Part shown: positions 18,211 to 43,137 of the stretch, one piece after another
How the letters are laid out: every line of letters starts with the position of its first letter
How positions within the stretch are numbered: the first letter of the stretch is position 1
NCBI GenBank assembly: GCA_947568835.1
Contig: OX387609.1
Span: forward strand, 8,199,660-8,263,659
DNA length: 64,000 nt
Reading direction: 5' to 3'
Origin: Protonemura montana
Taxonomy: Eukaryota; Arthropoda; Insecta; Plecoptera; Nemouridae
Translations under genes and position numbers: made by a program
Notes under the pieces: model-generated
What the model saw: only the letters and a program-made list of their open reading frames with translations
The model's database searches: none
Told to the model about the DNA's origin: nothing

Positions 18211-18253
<43 letters not shown>
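18211..18253 (+). repeat. (ATA)n microsatellite
   Basis: About 14 uninterrupted ATA units. It directly follows the tandem repeat at 17845-18190. Confidence 0.97.
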
Positions 18254-18256
<3 letters not shown>

Positions 18257-20139
18257 GAATGTTTATTAACAGTATACATTTAAATAAAATGTTGTTTCGT
18301 CATGTACAATTAAAAGTAAATTACAATCTAGATCAATTTTCTATGGAATTCGTCAATATGGTAAAACTCTTTATCCACTGAAATAATTAAGGGGTTCCGT
18401 TGTACGTGTAGGTGTTAAAAAGTGAGGAATAAAATGATAGGAATTCTAAATTTAATGTAAAGCAATTGCGTGTTAATGGAGGCTTATTATCGGAGGCGAG
18501 TTTTGTAGGGTCTTTTGTGGATGCGATATGTTGACTACCTGCCTGTACGTTACCCCATTACGTTTTTTTTTCAATATTTGCAGTGAAAATTCTAGTGAAT
18601 AATTTTGACCCCCAAGGGGTGTCAATAGGAGTGAAATTTTAAGGAGAGTTGAACGCAACCCCCTGTTTTTCTCTCAGGTCAAAACTAAGTGAGTTATTTG
18701 TGTTTTTAGCATAAAAATCGTTGTAGCGAGTTAACTATGAAGTGCATGGAAAATCTATACAGCTCATCGTGTTCAGGAGTGCAAACTAACCATTCAGTCA
18801 CAGTAAGGACGAATCATCAAAAATCCAGAAATATACAACCTAATGCGGGTGTTGCTTTAGCCTGGTGTTCCTCTGGACACATACTTTTGTAGATGAGTGC
18901 ATTTTATACAAATTATGGATTTCCAATGAGTAGGACCACCAGGCTGTGAATACTCACAGTTATTTACAGTTATTTACAGTTTTACTCCTACAAGCGTCTG
19001 CATTTTAATTAAGATTTTATCCTAATGAAAGTAGACTATTTCTTACTGCTACTTCGTCAGGATATTGTTTTCACGTCCGGTAACGAAGAAGTGGTAAAAT
19101 ATTCCACTATTCTTTCTTCAGCCGCACGTCGTGCTTAAGAAAGGTATTATGTCAAAAATGTTTGGAAAATATCAGTTGTTTTTATCTATTCGGTATCTCG
19201 AACAATGCGTTTTCGCTGTCAGCTGATAGAAGCCTCAGCCACCATTGCTCTTATCACAAATAAAACCGGTCAGCCAATGGGAGTCGAGAGTCAGCAGGTC
19301 GATGCCGAGAGGAGGGATCGACTGATGTCAGAGGAGGGATCGATCGAGCACATGGTGGGAAGGCGGGATCAATCGAGCACATGGCGTGTGACGTCACGAT
19401 GAACATGAACAGGCGATACTCTTCCGTCGGCTGGGCGCCTGGTACTAGAAGGCAATTTTACTTCACATTTTAGATAATTTTAGACGAACCAAACTGGGTC
19501 CGCCTGACGGGTAGGCAATCATGTGGTGTTTATGTGTATCACGGGTTGTCTACGAGCAGATTTATTTGTTTTCGTTTGACTTCGTTTAAAATAAATGTGA
19601 ATTTGCTTCAGTTTCATGCTCTGTTATATGATATACTTATAATCATTAGTGTAATTTTTAATTTTTAACCATGTTTACTACCTCTCATCTCTTCCTCAGT
19701 ACACACAATCAACAAACAACTGACAAATAGACTCCTTTACCTTGAGAGGGTGATCCAAATCTGATCGCACGTCCTTCCAGTGTAGGCACAGGGTAATTAA
19801 TTGAAATGAGTCCAAGTTTCCAGACCAGATAATACCTATTCCGGTGTATATATTCCGTTGTTTGAAGTTCTAAGAAAGAAAGCACTCCCCCAAGAAAGTA
19901 GCGGTTTCGTTCTCCCGGGTGAACGGCGTCCACTTAATCCATATATCATTCACCACTTCCTCAACGAGGACAATTCATTGGGTAGCCAATAAAAATAATT
20001 TTTTTAACTTAAAGTTTTGATAATTTTAGTCGGATAATTAGCCGGTAATTTTTGTGATAAAATATTTGTAATTTTTAGGCAAAATAATTAAATTTTTTTT
20101 TGACATTTTTTTTATATATTAAGACAATGCTTTGACGAG

Positions 20140-20314
20140 CACGATTTTACTATTGTATTGTATTATTTTATTTTATTTTTATTGTATTAATTATTATCGG
20201 TATAGCCAGTGTTTTATAAAATAATCTCTCAAAATGTCTGTACGCCAGCATTATTTAATGCAATGGTCTTTTTAATGACAATAAAATATATCTATCTATC
20301 TATCTATCTATCTA
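20140..20314 (+). repeat. LINE-like 3' tail with (TATC)n
   Basis: TTTTTAATGACAATAAAATA followed by six TATC units resembles the 3' end of a non-LTR element. No coding part remains. Confidence 0.5.
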
Positions 20315-22362
20315 ATTATGAGATCAACGATTAAAAATCTGTTTACGGCAAGGAATATAATACTTTGAGGTAAGTTTTCCACAAAAGCTTGAAATGCAGA
20401 ACAAGGATTTCGGCAGAATTCTAGCTAATCACATATTAAGTGCTGTATTGCGTATCAGACCCAAAGAAAACGAGAAAAATGCAAAACGACTTTAAAATGC
20501 TGTCTCAACAATTTAGATTAGTTTGGAATTTGGAAAAAATAACCTTGGTGTTATCACACTTCGCAGGTAGAACCTCTTTTATCTCGTTCGCCATTCTCTG
20601 TGAAAAGAAAGTTAACGAAGGAAAGATGTCAATGTATTTTTAGAAATAAGTTAGGGGGTGGGGGGTGGGGTTGTGCACCTAATCAGTCAGTAGGTGGTCA
20701 CTGAACCTTTGCCCTCGAGTTTGACTTCTCAACGCAGCTAGACCGTCCCTAGCTAGCAGTGCTTGGCGCAGAATTTCGAAATTCGCAGCGGTGTTGATAA
20801 GGAACACATGTGACATAGGTCAACAGATAGGTCAAATCTACCACGGACCAAGATAAGAAAGCTAAGTTAAAGTACTATTCAATACTTCCAACTATTCCGA
20901 CTTCATTTTTTCGACCTTAGAGTGGAAATTCGAGTGACGACATTTTACCCGAAAGAGTTAATTGTTGAGTTAAAATTTTAGGAGATGTCAAATGTATTTT
21001 TCTATTATTTTCTTAGATCAAAACTGATAGCGTTATTAAAGTTTTGAATTTAAAACTCGTTTTGGTCACTTTAAAAATTGTCAAATGGTCGTTTAAATGG
21101 TTTTTTTATGTTTAAATATTTAAGTGTTTGACGTTTAAATGATTGTTTTTTCTGGTTGTTTTGAAATAATCTACAGTCCAAATTATAAGCGAATCTTAAA
21201 AACTCCACTAATATGTTTTTACAAAAATATGTTTATAAAATAAAGAATTTCAATGTTATTAAATACAAACATGTATTTGTATTTGGAATTATTTGGAATA
21301 AAACATCGAATGACGAAATTTGACCCGCTATGGAGTGTTAATTGGGGTAGAAAATCATGTTGAGGCTAATGCCTTATTTTTTGTTTGAAGGTCAACACTG
21401 AGGGAAGTAATATAAGTAAAAAAGTAAAAAACTATTTGAAGATGAGATATTAAGTGGATGCAAAATCTGAATAGTCCAGTGCGTTAAGTCAGTCAGTCAG
21501 GCTGAGAAAATCGAGAAAAATGAAAGGGTCCCTCTAAATATTCAAAGCACAAAAGTTCCAGGGTCACTTACCATTGCGCACCTTTGTACGCGCAATGCAA
21601 ATGGGCCCAGCATTTTCTTCCAGAAACTTACCTGCATTCCCGAGGGGCGACAAGCCCGCCGTCCTCATGTGCAGCATGGGTGGCATTGCTGTCCCTGCAG
21701 GCGTTTACATGGACAGAGCCAGCACCAGATCTAGTTACCTGATGGGTAGGCTACCAGCGCATTACTAACGAATGATGGGTTGCCTACAAAAATACTTGCA
21801 GGAGTTAAGATAGAAAGACTGGGAGCAGTCTGAAGACAATAATACCTTTTATGAGGATGGTTACCTAAATAGTATTCTACCAGGGCAAAAGAAGTCTTAT
21901 TTATTGGATACCAGCAACCTCTTCCTCCCCATCCCCGGAATAAACAACATTCGAATCTTTGACTTGACATAAAATATTTTTCTGTGAGGAACGGTACCTA
22001 CATTTGATGTTGCATACCCAGACACCTGCTTGCATTCTTAAAGCTAAATTTGTCCTTTCCTTCCCTCATCCCCAAACCCAGTGGCTCAAGATCTTTTTTT
22101 CTATTATCAATTCACTAACTGTAAGAGAAATTACACCGGGTGTGTTTCGTTTCAAATGGGTAGGGAGTGGCTTAAATCACAGAAGTGAATTATTTTTGCG
22201 TTCTGCTCACGGCTTAATAAGTGCACTGCATTCCCTTTTCTTCTGAAAAAAAACCTAATTCTCAAGATGAACGATTCCAAATTGTCGTGCCAAATTGTAG
22301 TTTCTAGACGTCAAACACAGTAAACAACAAATAAGTTGTAATCTTAAGTTGCACACACGTTA

Positions 22363-22368
22363 TTTATT
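22363..22368 (-). promoter_or_regulatory. PSMD1 polyadenylation signal AATAAA
   Basis: Plus-strand TTTATT reads AATAAA on the gene strand, about 140 bases after the stop codon, so the transcript probably ends near 22340. Confidence 0.65.
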
Positions 22369-22510
22369 GATTAATACAACACAAATTGGTTAGTTTCAAG
22401 TATAGATGCCAGAGTGGCTACATCAAAAACGGCTCTAGATACTGTTTGCAGCAGGGATCCCTAGCCCCGGCATTGAAGCTAAATATTTTGTTGTCACTTA
22501 TTGTTGACAT

Positions 22511-33966
<11,456 letters not shown>

Positions 33967-34004
33967 TCACATAAAGTCAAGAGTCACAGCGCTAATACTA
34001 AACG

Positions 34005-34215
34005 TGGTACAGCTTCCAACAAGTGGTAACGGTGGTGACCACCCGATGGCGCTAGCGAGCAGTCTTTTCAACAAAACTCTAAAATTTAGTTACGTGTAGT
34101 TCAATAGTTGAAATCAGCCTACGATTAATTGAGCGTAAACCAGTCGCAAATGCGAGTTATCTGAGAGAAATAAAATTTGACCTCGTTTATAAGCGAACAT
34201 CTTTTGTCGATCGGC
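34005..34215 (+). repeat. Family B interspersed repeat, copy 4 (truncated)
   Basis: CCACCCGATGGCGCTAGC, TTAATTGAGCGTAAACCAGT and AAATGCGAGTTATCTGAGAG match copy 1. The 3' third is missing. Confidence 0.8.
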
Positions 34216-35470
34216 AAATTTTCATATCAAAGGTCGAGGCGTTCAAAGGTGCACTGTTTTATAACGTCGCAGTTGAATAATAAACCTAACCTAGCCTAGA
34301 AGGGAGACGGTGAGGCCGATACGAATAAGGTGCCTTTACGATGACTCGAATCCATGCTGTCGAGATGTTGATAAGCAAGTGGAGTGAAGTTGTTGACCTA
34401 AACAGAGCTGATCGCGTGTATGGTGGTCACTCATCTAATACCTGGATCGCACGAGGACTTGTGATTACAACTCGCCAATCCGTGCCGGGCAATATGTGCT
34501 TTGCTCGGTCATCAAAGTCAAAGCATTGAACGTTTCGTACCAAAGACCCGGTGGTTACTCTGCTAGAATGTGACGGGCAGCTTTGATCTCTCTCTTCTCT
34601 CATCAGACTTTCCTATGATAACCTTCCAATCGCATTTTTAATGGTACACATTAATGTTTCTACTTAATTTATTTTTTAAATAATAAATTCAATTAATTTA
34701 TCAAAAACATGTTATTTTTTTTGCAGTTTTTTGCAATAATCTTTTACCAGAATACTCTAGGATATAATAATAATGTAACATATACTAGAATTTAAGACCC
34801 GTAAATTTACAATTTAATTGTCAGTAGCAAATAAACAAATAACAAGACAACGGGGCATAGGGGAACATGTTTCTGTAATTTAATCCATGGAAAGGACCTT
34901 GCCTGAGCAAAAATGAAACTGGTTAAAGATTTTTTGTTAATTAACTGAAGAATCAATTAGTTAACTTTGTAAGGTAAACTGACCTATGTTAATAAAATAA
35001 AACCGACCTAGTTAAAGTTCCAATTGTTTACTCATGATCTAGAGCTTTTTGTGTAGCTAAAGAAGTTCGAAAGACAAAATAAATGCATGTTAGTTTATTT
35101 TGCCAGTGATTTTAAGAAAACTAACGTTCAATTCTGATTGGGAGCGACTACTGGACGTTTCTTGTGAATGGAGAAGACGTAACAGTGATTGGATGCTAAA
35201 AGCAGGTCAGTCCATCAGAGGTTCTATGTGATGACCTTGGAAGTTTTCGAGAAAATATATAAGAAACCAATTGACCTCCTATGGGACTACTAGAGGAGGT
35301 TAGATGATCCATATGAAATATATCTGTACGCTGTATTGTCCATGTGCAAGGAATGAAATAGAAACGCATGGTGATTTATTATTCTCTCCCTCCGTTTCGC
35401 TGTTAACTTCTTTTTGGGCCGTTGCGTTTTCCGCCCCTGGCCAGAACGTGAGTCGATCGTTTCGATCACA

Positions 35471-35496
35471 CCCTCCCCCCTCCCCCCCCCCCCCCC
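35471..35496 (+). repeat. Poly-C/pyrimidine run
   Basis: CCCTCCCCCCT followed by 15 C; low complexity. Confidence 0.95.
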
Positions 35497-35867
35497 AACA
35501 CCACTGGGTCCAAATCAATGGGTCACCCACGAACTTTTGTCTATCGTCGCTAATAAATCACTAACCAAGTTTAAAAAGAAACTGATCCGTCCTTCAAAAA
35601 ATCTTCTCTGGTCGACAAAACGAAAAAACTCGGAGACACGCACATTTTCGAGGCGGCGTGTCTTTCAGAAAGTGAGACCAAGCAGACATTTTCAGGCGCG
35701 CGACGGAAAAAATGTGTGATCCTTGCGAGTGCGATGACCGGAAATATGGGATTACCTGCTTTTAGTCGATCGGGCAACGCTAGTGATGAACGCTACTACT
35801 GAGTATCGAACGTTTCAAAAACTCACGTGCATTGGTTTTCCAAGCTTCTTATTGGTTATCAGGAGGA

Positions 35868-36000
35868 TATTTCGTGTTTGCCTTGTTAGGTGTCAAAATT
35901 CCGACTTGTCTTACTTGATAATCTAAGTTGTTTTGCCAATCCACATACCAGAAATAGAAATGTCATGCAATGAAGCCCAATCAATGAAGAATTTTGACAG
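35868..36000 (+). repeat. Family C interspersed repeat, copy 2 (diverged)
   Basis: CCTTGTTAGGTGTCAAAATT, GATAATCTAAGTTGTTTTGC and CAATGAAGCCCAATCAATGA correspond to copy 1 at 12057-12250. Confidence 0.65.
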
Positions 36001-38809
36001 TAATTTTAATTAGTTGCCGTAAGTGGGATTGGCTGTGACCAGAACTATAAACTATGACACATAGGCACACAGATTTTCACAGCGTTTTAAACTCGAAGTC
36101 CAAACAAACGGAACACATGTCAAGCCACTAAAATAACACATTGTTAAATGAGTTTTCCAACTTTCCCCGTAATACCGTAGAGAAGTTACAAAATTCTGAG
36201 ACCCAGGTATAATTCGCAAGTGAAATTCAGGATTTTTCACTGTAACCAGACTAAAATCAACTAAACGCTAATTTTCCGACGAATTTCCCTTAAAACTCGG
36301 GTGAAATGACAGTTGCGACCGATGGCTAATTAAGACGATATGATGTGACGCAGCCTGGCGGGAAATTCGTAGACTTTTGACACGAGCTATCCCACATCGT
36401 AAACACTCGACTATTAATAAGAGAAAAAAGGTTAACATCCGGATTTCCTAACATCTCGCGAAACGAACCGGACGGGAACGACATCTGGACTGTTTTATAG
36501 GTGGGATTATTTTTAATAAACCAAATAGACTTTGGCCATCAAGTTCGTCTCTTGTTAAAACAGATGGTTTAGAGAGTTGGTGGTCACAGTGGTGCGGTTC
36601 GGTGGTCTGGGCATTCGATTCCATTCAAAATCTATCGAACTTAATCTGATGAGCCGTTAAAAGAAGACGGCAATATTTTTTTTTTATGGAATCAATAACG
36701 AGCTCGTAAGATGTAAAAAAAAAAAAAATTTGACGAGTGACATCAAAAGTCTATATTAGATTTGGGCGGAAAGTGATAAAACTCCATTGATGAAATGGAT
36801 AGACCGTGTTGGTTTTCAGTGAATAGTTCCTTGTTTTGATTAAGGACTAATGATGTTTAGCTTCTAGCGATTCATCTGTCAATAGAGGACAATCGATGAT
36901 CACGTTGTCACAGGATTGGCTTACACAATCGCGTGAGATCGCTTTCCTACTTACAGTAGGACTTATTGCTAAACAATTTCTTTGAGTGGCTTCATCGGAT
37001 GGAGACAATAAATCACGTGAGGAAGATTAAAAAAAAAGACACAATCGCGCTTCTGAGGAGATACAAAAAGCATCAGCTTGTAGCTAGTTTTTCATGGATA
37101 ACTACACTCCGTGTGTGTCACTGTGTCTGTGTGTGTGGCTATGTGTGTGAGCTAAGACAATTGGTGGAACACAGGTACAGTCGGTACGATAGAAAATTCA
37201 ATCTGTTGAATTCTAAAACTTTTCCGACCAGAGGCAAAGCGTCCTCAAGTCATCGCTTGGCGTACACGATGTAGATATATTTTCTCGACTTGGTAATGCA
37301 TTTTCCGATGATAAAATGTTTTAACTTGACAACTTCACTTTGAAATATCTTACTTTAACCCACCAAGTCAAAACAAAACGTCTCAAGAACTTTAATACTA
37401 TTTTTACACGATTTTAATTTGAAATAATTAACCAGCACTTGGCGTGAACGTGGCAAAAAATATGGAAATTCACGTGGAGAAAAATCGGCTAACACAAACC
37501 GCAAATTTCCCGCGCTGTTCTCGAATCACCTATCCCAACTTTTAGAGCCATGTTCCTGAATGCTTGGCTGAATCCCGGACTAGCTGGGCCCTGCGTCCTG
37601 TATAGATGTCACAGACGAACTCAACGCAAGCCAGTATTGGCAGTGCCTAAGACTTGCCTGGTTGTGGGCATCATACCACATGGCTGAGCTTGAAGCGTAC
37701 CAAGAACCCACGCATTTTTCAACGTCCCTACCTAACGTGAACCCCTTTGCACGCTGTTTAGAAAGTTCAGGGAACTTTGGCCCATGGCGCGATGACTACA
37801 AGCTGGATTCGTTAACGTCGCGATTAAATCGGGTCTAGACTTTAACGGGCCGATTAGCGTCTCGTTAATCAAGCGATAAGCGACTCACGCGGAAGTTAAT
37901 CTGAGCACTAACATCATGACGCATAATGAAGATTGGATTTTAAATCGTTGGGAGGCGGTGGAGGTGTGGATAACAGGTAGGAATTTTGGCAAACCGTTTG
38001 GTTCATCAGGTTGCCGATAGGAACGGTGGTATGCACCCATTAATGATATGATGCTGATCATCGTAAACATCATGTCAAGTCTTTCATGAATAGAAAACAC
38101 GCATACAAAATGTTACGATTTAACAGAAAAAGAATCACCTCGTCCTACAATTAAAGTTTGGAAGATATTTACACAAAATACAAATATCTACGAAAACACA
38201 TGTCAAATGTCGGCCATTTGCTTAATAAATCTTGGTTCTGGAGCAAAACGTCATACAAATTGGGATACATTGTAAATAAAAAAATGGATCCAGATTGCAA
38301 GATCCGTTAAGCAGAAACTTGTTAACGCTGAGATGAGGTGGACAACGCTGACAATCTATGGGGCACGAAAGTTCCTTCTCACTCAAATTTTGAGCAAATT
38401 CTTAAATTAGAAGAACCAAATGTTGATATGTGTTCGTTGTTCATATTGTGAATCCAAAGGTAACATCAGTTAAAGAGAGAGACAAAAAGCAAAGAGCAAG
38501 CACTCAAATTCAGGCAAAGCGATCCAAAGGGGTTTCTGTGTTGATTTTTTGAGAGAAAACGTGTGAATTTTCTCCAAATTTACATGAAAAGCTTCGAACA
38601 TTTATGCCCTCCCCTAAAATGAAATTGAAGCCCCTCTCTTATCAGACAGAATAAAGATTTAGTACAGCGGTCCAGATCCAGAGACCTCTTCGAAGACTCC
38701 AGAACAACCTGCTGAGCAACAGAACCTCAACCTCGCCCTCACTGTTGTCAAACCTCTCAATTCCCAGGTATAGCTAAACACCGATTGGTTCCACCTGCCT
38801 AACGTAGCG

Positions 38810-38960
38810 ATCATTCCGAAGGTAACGCGCACGCGTGCGGCACTGCCGTGCACAGATGCATCGCGTCGACGACGCCGGCCTAGTCAGTCTAACCGACGTC
38901 GTCTTCGCGTACTCACAGGCGCCGCGACGCCTGGCGCGAGCGACGCCGCGAACTTCGCGA
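38810..38960. promoter_or_regulatory. CpG-rich segment, possible promoter or 5' UTR
   Basis: Unusually dense in CG for this window (ACGCGCACGCGTGCGGC, CGTCGACGACGCCGGCC, CGCCGCGACGCCTGGCGCG). On the minus strand it holds a donor-like GCCT|GTGAGTACG. It lies about 1.4 kb before the 5-HT2 start codon, so it could be that gene's promoter, or the promoter of a minus-strand transcript. No TATA box recognised. Confidence 0.35.
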
Positions 38961-40303
38961 CGACCGAAAACCGTTATTTCAATTTTTCAAAACACGTGCG
39001 CGTGAAAAAGAACGTAAAAAAAAAATCAGTTGGCCTCACGAAATTCATTGACGAATCGTCGCAATGTCCTTTGCATGTCTGAGCGAAATGGCAAGGAGTG
39101 TAAAGTGTTTGTCTCTCCGTCTCCCATTCGCTCTTCGTCGCAAATAAATGAAAGTAGAAAACCGTGTTACGTAATTACCATGGAGATTGTGACCGATCGG
39201 TTTAACGGTAACGACATCTGTTTAACGACGTGATTTTAGCGTGTTTAACGTGTGCTCTGGCTAGCTAGCTCACACAAACGTAGGTGTCTGACGAGCACCA
39301 TCTAGGGACTGACTAATCCGACCATGTCATCTGCAAAAAAACCCCTGAGATAGATGTTGGTTGAGGATTTGAATAAGCGGCTATTGTGATCGACGTAATC
39401 ATCGCGATCGAAATGAATTATTCAGAAAATAAAATTGGTTGACACAAAAGGTCTCGTTGATAGAGATGTCGAGACGTAATTATTTCTATCGGTATGAAAG
39501 CGAGTCGTCTTCGAGTACGCCAGAATGAGACACGGACGAGGCAAAGACATCTGTGTTGCGAAACGAGACGGGAATTAGTGATTCTGGATTCATAATATCA
39601 CCGGCTAGTACCGCTTTTGGAATTTCCCTACAACCCTTAGCATCGCGATCCACCGGACTAGCGACTTTGACGACCCCGAATTAGCATGGCAAAGGGATCG
39701 TCACATGGTAAAAGGGCCCAACTACCTGGAGGGCATTTATATGCAGACGGTGGCTCGTTGGAATTGGTAGGACCAGTGCTTTCGAAGGCGACTTGAATAA
39801 GTATTCACAGGAAGAACGAAGAAATAGTTGAAGAAGAAGAAGCGTTGATACAGCTGGTGAATAGGGTTGGGAGACGCGTGCGGCGTTGTTAGAGTCGTGG
39901 GTGCGGGAAACGAACCAGGGACCGTTGAAAACATGTTTAATTCGATGTTCACTAAGGTTTCTAGTCAAAGCCAATTACGAAGACCTCGTGCAAAATTTGT
40001 ATTTTTGAATCACTAATTGGGTCAGCTATAGAAAAAAATAAAATAGTACGGAACTAAGTTTATCAAAAACAGATGTAAAAAATCGTTGTCGAAAAGTGAA
40101 TCGAACAAACGCAAAGGAAAGTTGATTTTCAGGTCTGCATGTCCGGTACACAATTGATGATTGCCTACGCACAAAATGTGTAGGCAACGTACAATTATAA
40201 TCGCATCACATAGCTAACTAATGAGCTAGCTGAATACAACAAAAAGAAGTACCGACAAAAAAACCGACACTTAAATGCAATGAGATTCGTTTTTGCGTGA
40301 GCC

Positions 40304-40898
40304 ATGGAAGTCGGGCTCCACAGGAACCACACGTGGCTTCACTGTAGGATCATCGACGACACGTGTCTTCGTCACGGCGACAACGACACCGACCTGCAAT
40401 GCGTCGACACGGAAAACCAAGACGTCTTCGCGTGCAGTCTAGCGAAATGTAGCTCGTGTTTGGAAAACTATGTCGTGAATTTCACTTCGGAGCTGATGAA
40501 TATCAGCGCGTCTTGGATCTCTGTCCCGCGGGCCGTCAACGGCAGCGGTCTCTTGGAGATGTTGGTCGAATGTTTAACGAACAGTTCGACGTCTAACGAA
40601 ACGTTTCCGTTTGAAAATCAAGGCGCGTTGGCCGGCGATTTGTTGCAATGCACGATCAAGGATGTGATACGGACTCAAGATAGTTGGGGTAACGATCGAG
40701 TTGGTTATGACTGGAGTTTTCTGTTCGTCGTTGCGTTCATTTTCGCCGGTGGGTTGGGCAACATACTCGTGTGTCTGGCTGTGTGTTTGGACAGAAGATT
40801 GCAGAATGTCACCAACTATTTCTTGCTCTCGCTGGCGATCGCTGACCTTTTGGTTAGCCTATTTGTGATGCCGCTAGGGGCGATTCCGGGATTTTTGG
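40304..40898 (+). CDS. 5-HT2: 5-HT2-type serotonin receptor, first coding exon (partial gene)
   Basis: ATG in a good context (GCCATGG) with an in-frame TGA six bases before it fixes the start. 198 codons run to donor TTGG|GTAAGT in phase 1. Residues 1-136 are an extracellular N-terminus with several N-glycosylation motifs (for example NFT at 59, NIS at 66, NGS at 79) and ten Cys. TM1 spans about 137-161 with N153 in [18 protein letters not shown]2 spans about 172-193, [20 protein letters not shown], with D181, the conserved sodium-site Asp of class A receptors. The TM1-loop-TM2 stretch reads like insect 5-HT2 receptors, which couple to Gq in neurons (known for the family). The rest (TM3 with the amine-binding Asp, DRY, TM4-7) must lie beyond the window. 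5-HT2A versus 5-HT2B is not decided. Confidence 0.92.
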
Positions 40899-43137
40899 GT
40901 AAGTAGGGGCATAAAAGGTGACGTGGGTGATCCCGGATGGTGACGCGCATGTTCAAGGTCATGCCATTGACACAGTCCGGGACGCTGTCGTACAGTCTAA
41001 TGGAAATCAATAGAAATTACTTCTGTGCAACAAAACATCTGGAGTTTTTGACGTCCAACTTTACAAAACCAAAAAAAAAAAGTTTTGAGAGACTCAAACA
41101 AGTCGGAGAAGTTTATTAAAGATTTGTTTCTGTTCAGTGACAACGAGTCTTCTTAAGATAAAAGCGTAAGTTTACGCCGGCGTAAAAATACTTAATTTCC
41201 CCGCAAGCGTATCTCAGGCAGACTCCAGATCTATAAATCACGTTGCTATAAAGAGTCGTGATAAATTGACTATTTTACACACAGTTTTGTGGTTCATAAG
41301 CAAAAATGGCACCTGCTACAGTCACATCTGGGACCATTTGACGTTCATCATAATCGAACAATAAAGAAAAGTGGATACATGGTAAAAATGCAAAGACCTT
41401 TGTCCTGCCCACTTATTCCTACCCACTTATTCCTTCACGTGTCTTCCCCACCTTGGTTTGACATTTCAGGATGAACGAGCTATTGTCCAGGAGCAGAAAT
41501 GAAACGTAGCGGTTCACTAATTAGTCTAGTTCCAAGAACGAACGTAACGGACAATAAATTTTGCAAGCGATTTTCTCCCCTCTTGGTTTTTAGAAACTGG
41601 GACAAATAAGAAAATAGAATAATTGACTTACGAGCACAAAAGCGAGTCTCATCTGAATCGGCAAGATTCCGATTTCAAAACTTTGCACGAGTCGATTGAG
41701 CGATCACATAAGTTTGCTAGTAGCGTTGATCATCAGATTCAGACTTAAAAAATACAAATAAAACGGTAGGAGAACACGCGAATAATGCACCCGACTGCGA
41801 CAAGGTTAGAGCGTCGATGTTAGACAACACCTATACGAAACAAAACAGAATAAGTGAACACGATGCTCAAAGTACAACCTTGCTTGACTTGGGGTAATTA
41901 TATAAAACAACTGCACACCTCACGAAGAATACACACTCTACCAGTAAAGTGTTGCTTATTTTAATCTTATATCGTGCATGTTTACAAGCGATGTCTTCTA
42001 AAGACCTTTGCCAAGCATGTTTGGTGATTCGTGATTGCTGCAAATAAGAAACTTGGCTAAATGTAATGGTGCCATCGAAGAAGTTCAGTTAAGGAACAAT
42101 TCCAGAGTTCTCAGGCGAGTGTTTAGTTTGTACGACAATAAAATACGGGGTTTCTCTGGAAGGCGATCGAAAAGATGGCTGACTTTTGCATGGTCAACTA
42201 ATTTCAAGAAAAACATTTACGGAAGGTTGGGATATCAATGGAGGCTGAGAAAATTGAGTAAGTCTTGAAATCTTGGCGTACTTTCATCGGGTAGGAGTAT
42301 CTTGACTGTCATCTTAAAGTTTAGTTGTTATCAATAAATGCACTTGAGAGTTGGTCGAATGGAATTAACTTTGGCAATTAATTCGATTTAAAAATAAAAT
42401 ATTTTTTGGGAACTTTTACGCATTTAGAAAAGGTACACAAAAGGATAAGGATAGATGTTGTGCTAAATGTTACACAGTTTAACATAAAATAAAAAATTTT
42501 GAAAAAATTTTGCACAAAATAAACTTGAAAAACAAAAGTGTTAGTTTTTATAACATAGGTAAACATAACAGCTAATATTTATACAGAAATACTCGTACAA
42601 ACAGCCCACTTCCCCAGCAACGTCAAAACCTCCACGTCTCCGCGAGCAGTTTCACAGCTTTTTCCTAGCTATACCGGAGTACCTCCAAAAAGTGGCTTGC
42701 ATCGCACTGACGCCGTCTCCAAATCGCCGTGAGAACCACCGGTCAGTAACAAGGGGCGACAGGTTTCACGGTTAGGCCACCCCAGCAACATGTACCACAT
42801 AGAGATCATTCACCGCCGGCAACGGTCGGTTCCAGAACGGGAGGTTGGAGTACGTTCATTACAAAATGTCACTCGCGACCAGTGCCACTACGGTTGTAGA
42901 ATAGCAGCATGCATTTTTCGGCAAATCATCTCAACTTCAAAATTATAAAAGACGCACGTATTTGATTTAAAAACTACCTAGAACAGAGAAAGTGCCCTCA
43001 GCAAACCAATTTTTTGCACGATGACAGCTGATCTAATCTGATTAAGGAGATTTACATAAGTTTAGATCAATTAATTGTCACGTAGGGGCGTCAAAACAAA
43101 GTTTCTTGCAAGTGATTCGAAGGAGAAATCTCTGTTT

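Larger units (their letters stand above)
10583..22340. other. Intergenic region between serpin 5' end and PSMD1 3' end
   Basis: About 11.8 kb with no confidently supported gene. Repeats lie at 11165-11225, 12057-12250, 13090-13345, 13819-14255, 15720-15960, 16150-16245, 16545-16830, 17565-17640, 17845-18253 and 20140-20314. One possible broken exon lies at 14563-14700. The serpin promoter should lie just above 10582, but I see no convincing TATA box. Confidence 0.7.

Noticed and set aside
18142-18279. Ile/Tyr homopolymer frames on both strands
   Set aside because: Simple translations of the (ATA)n microsatellite.
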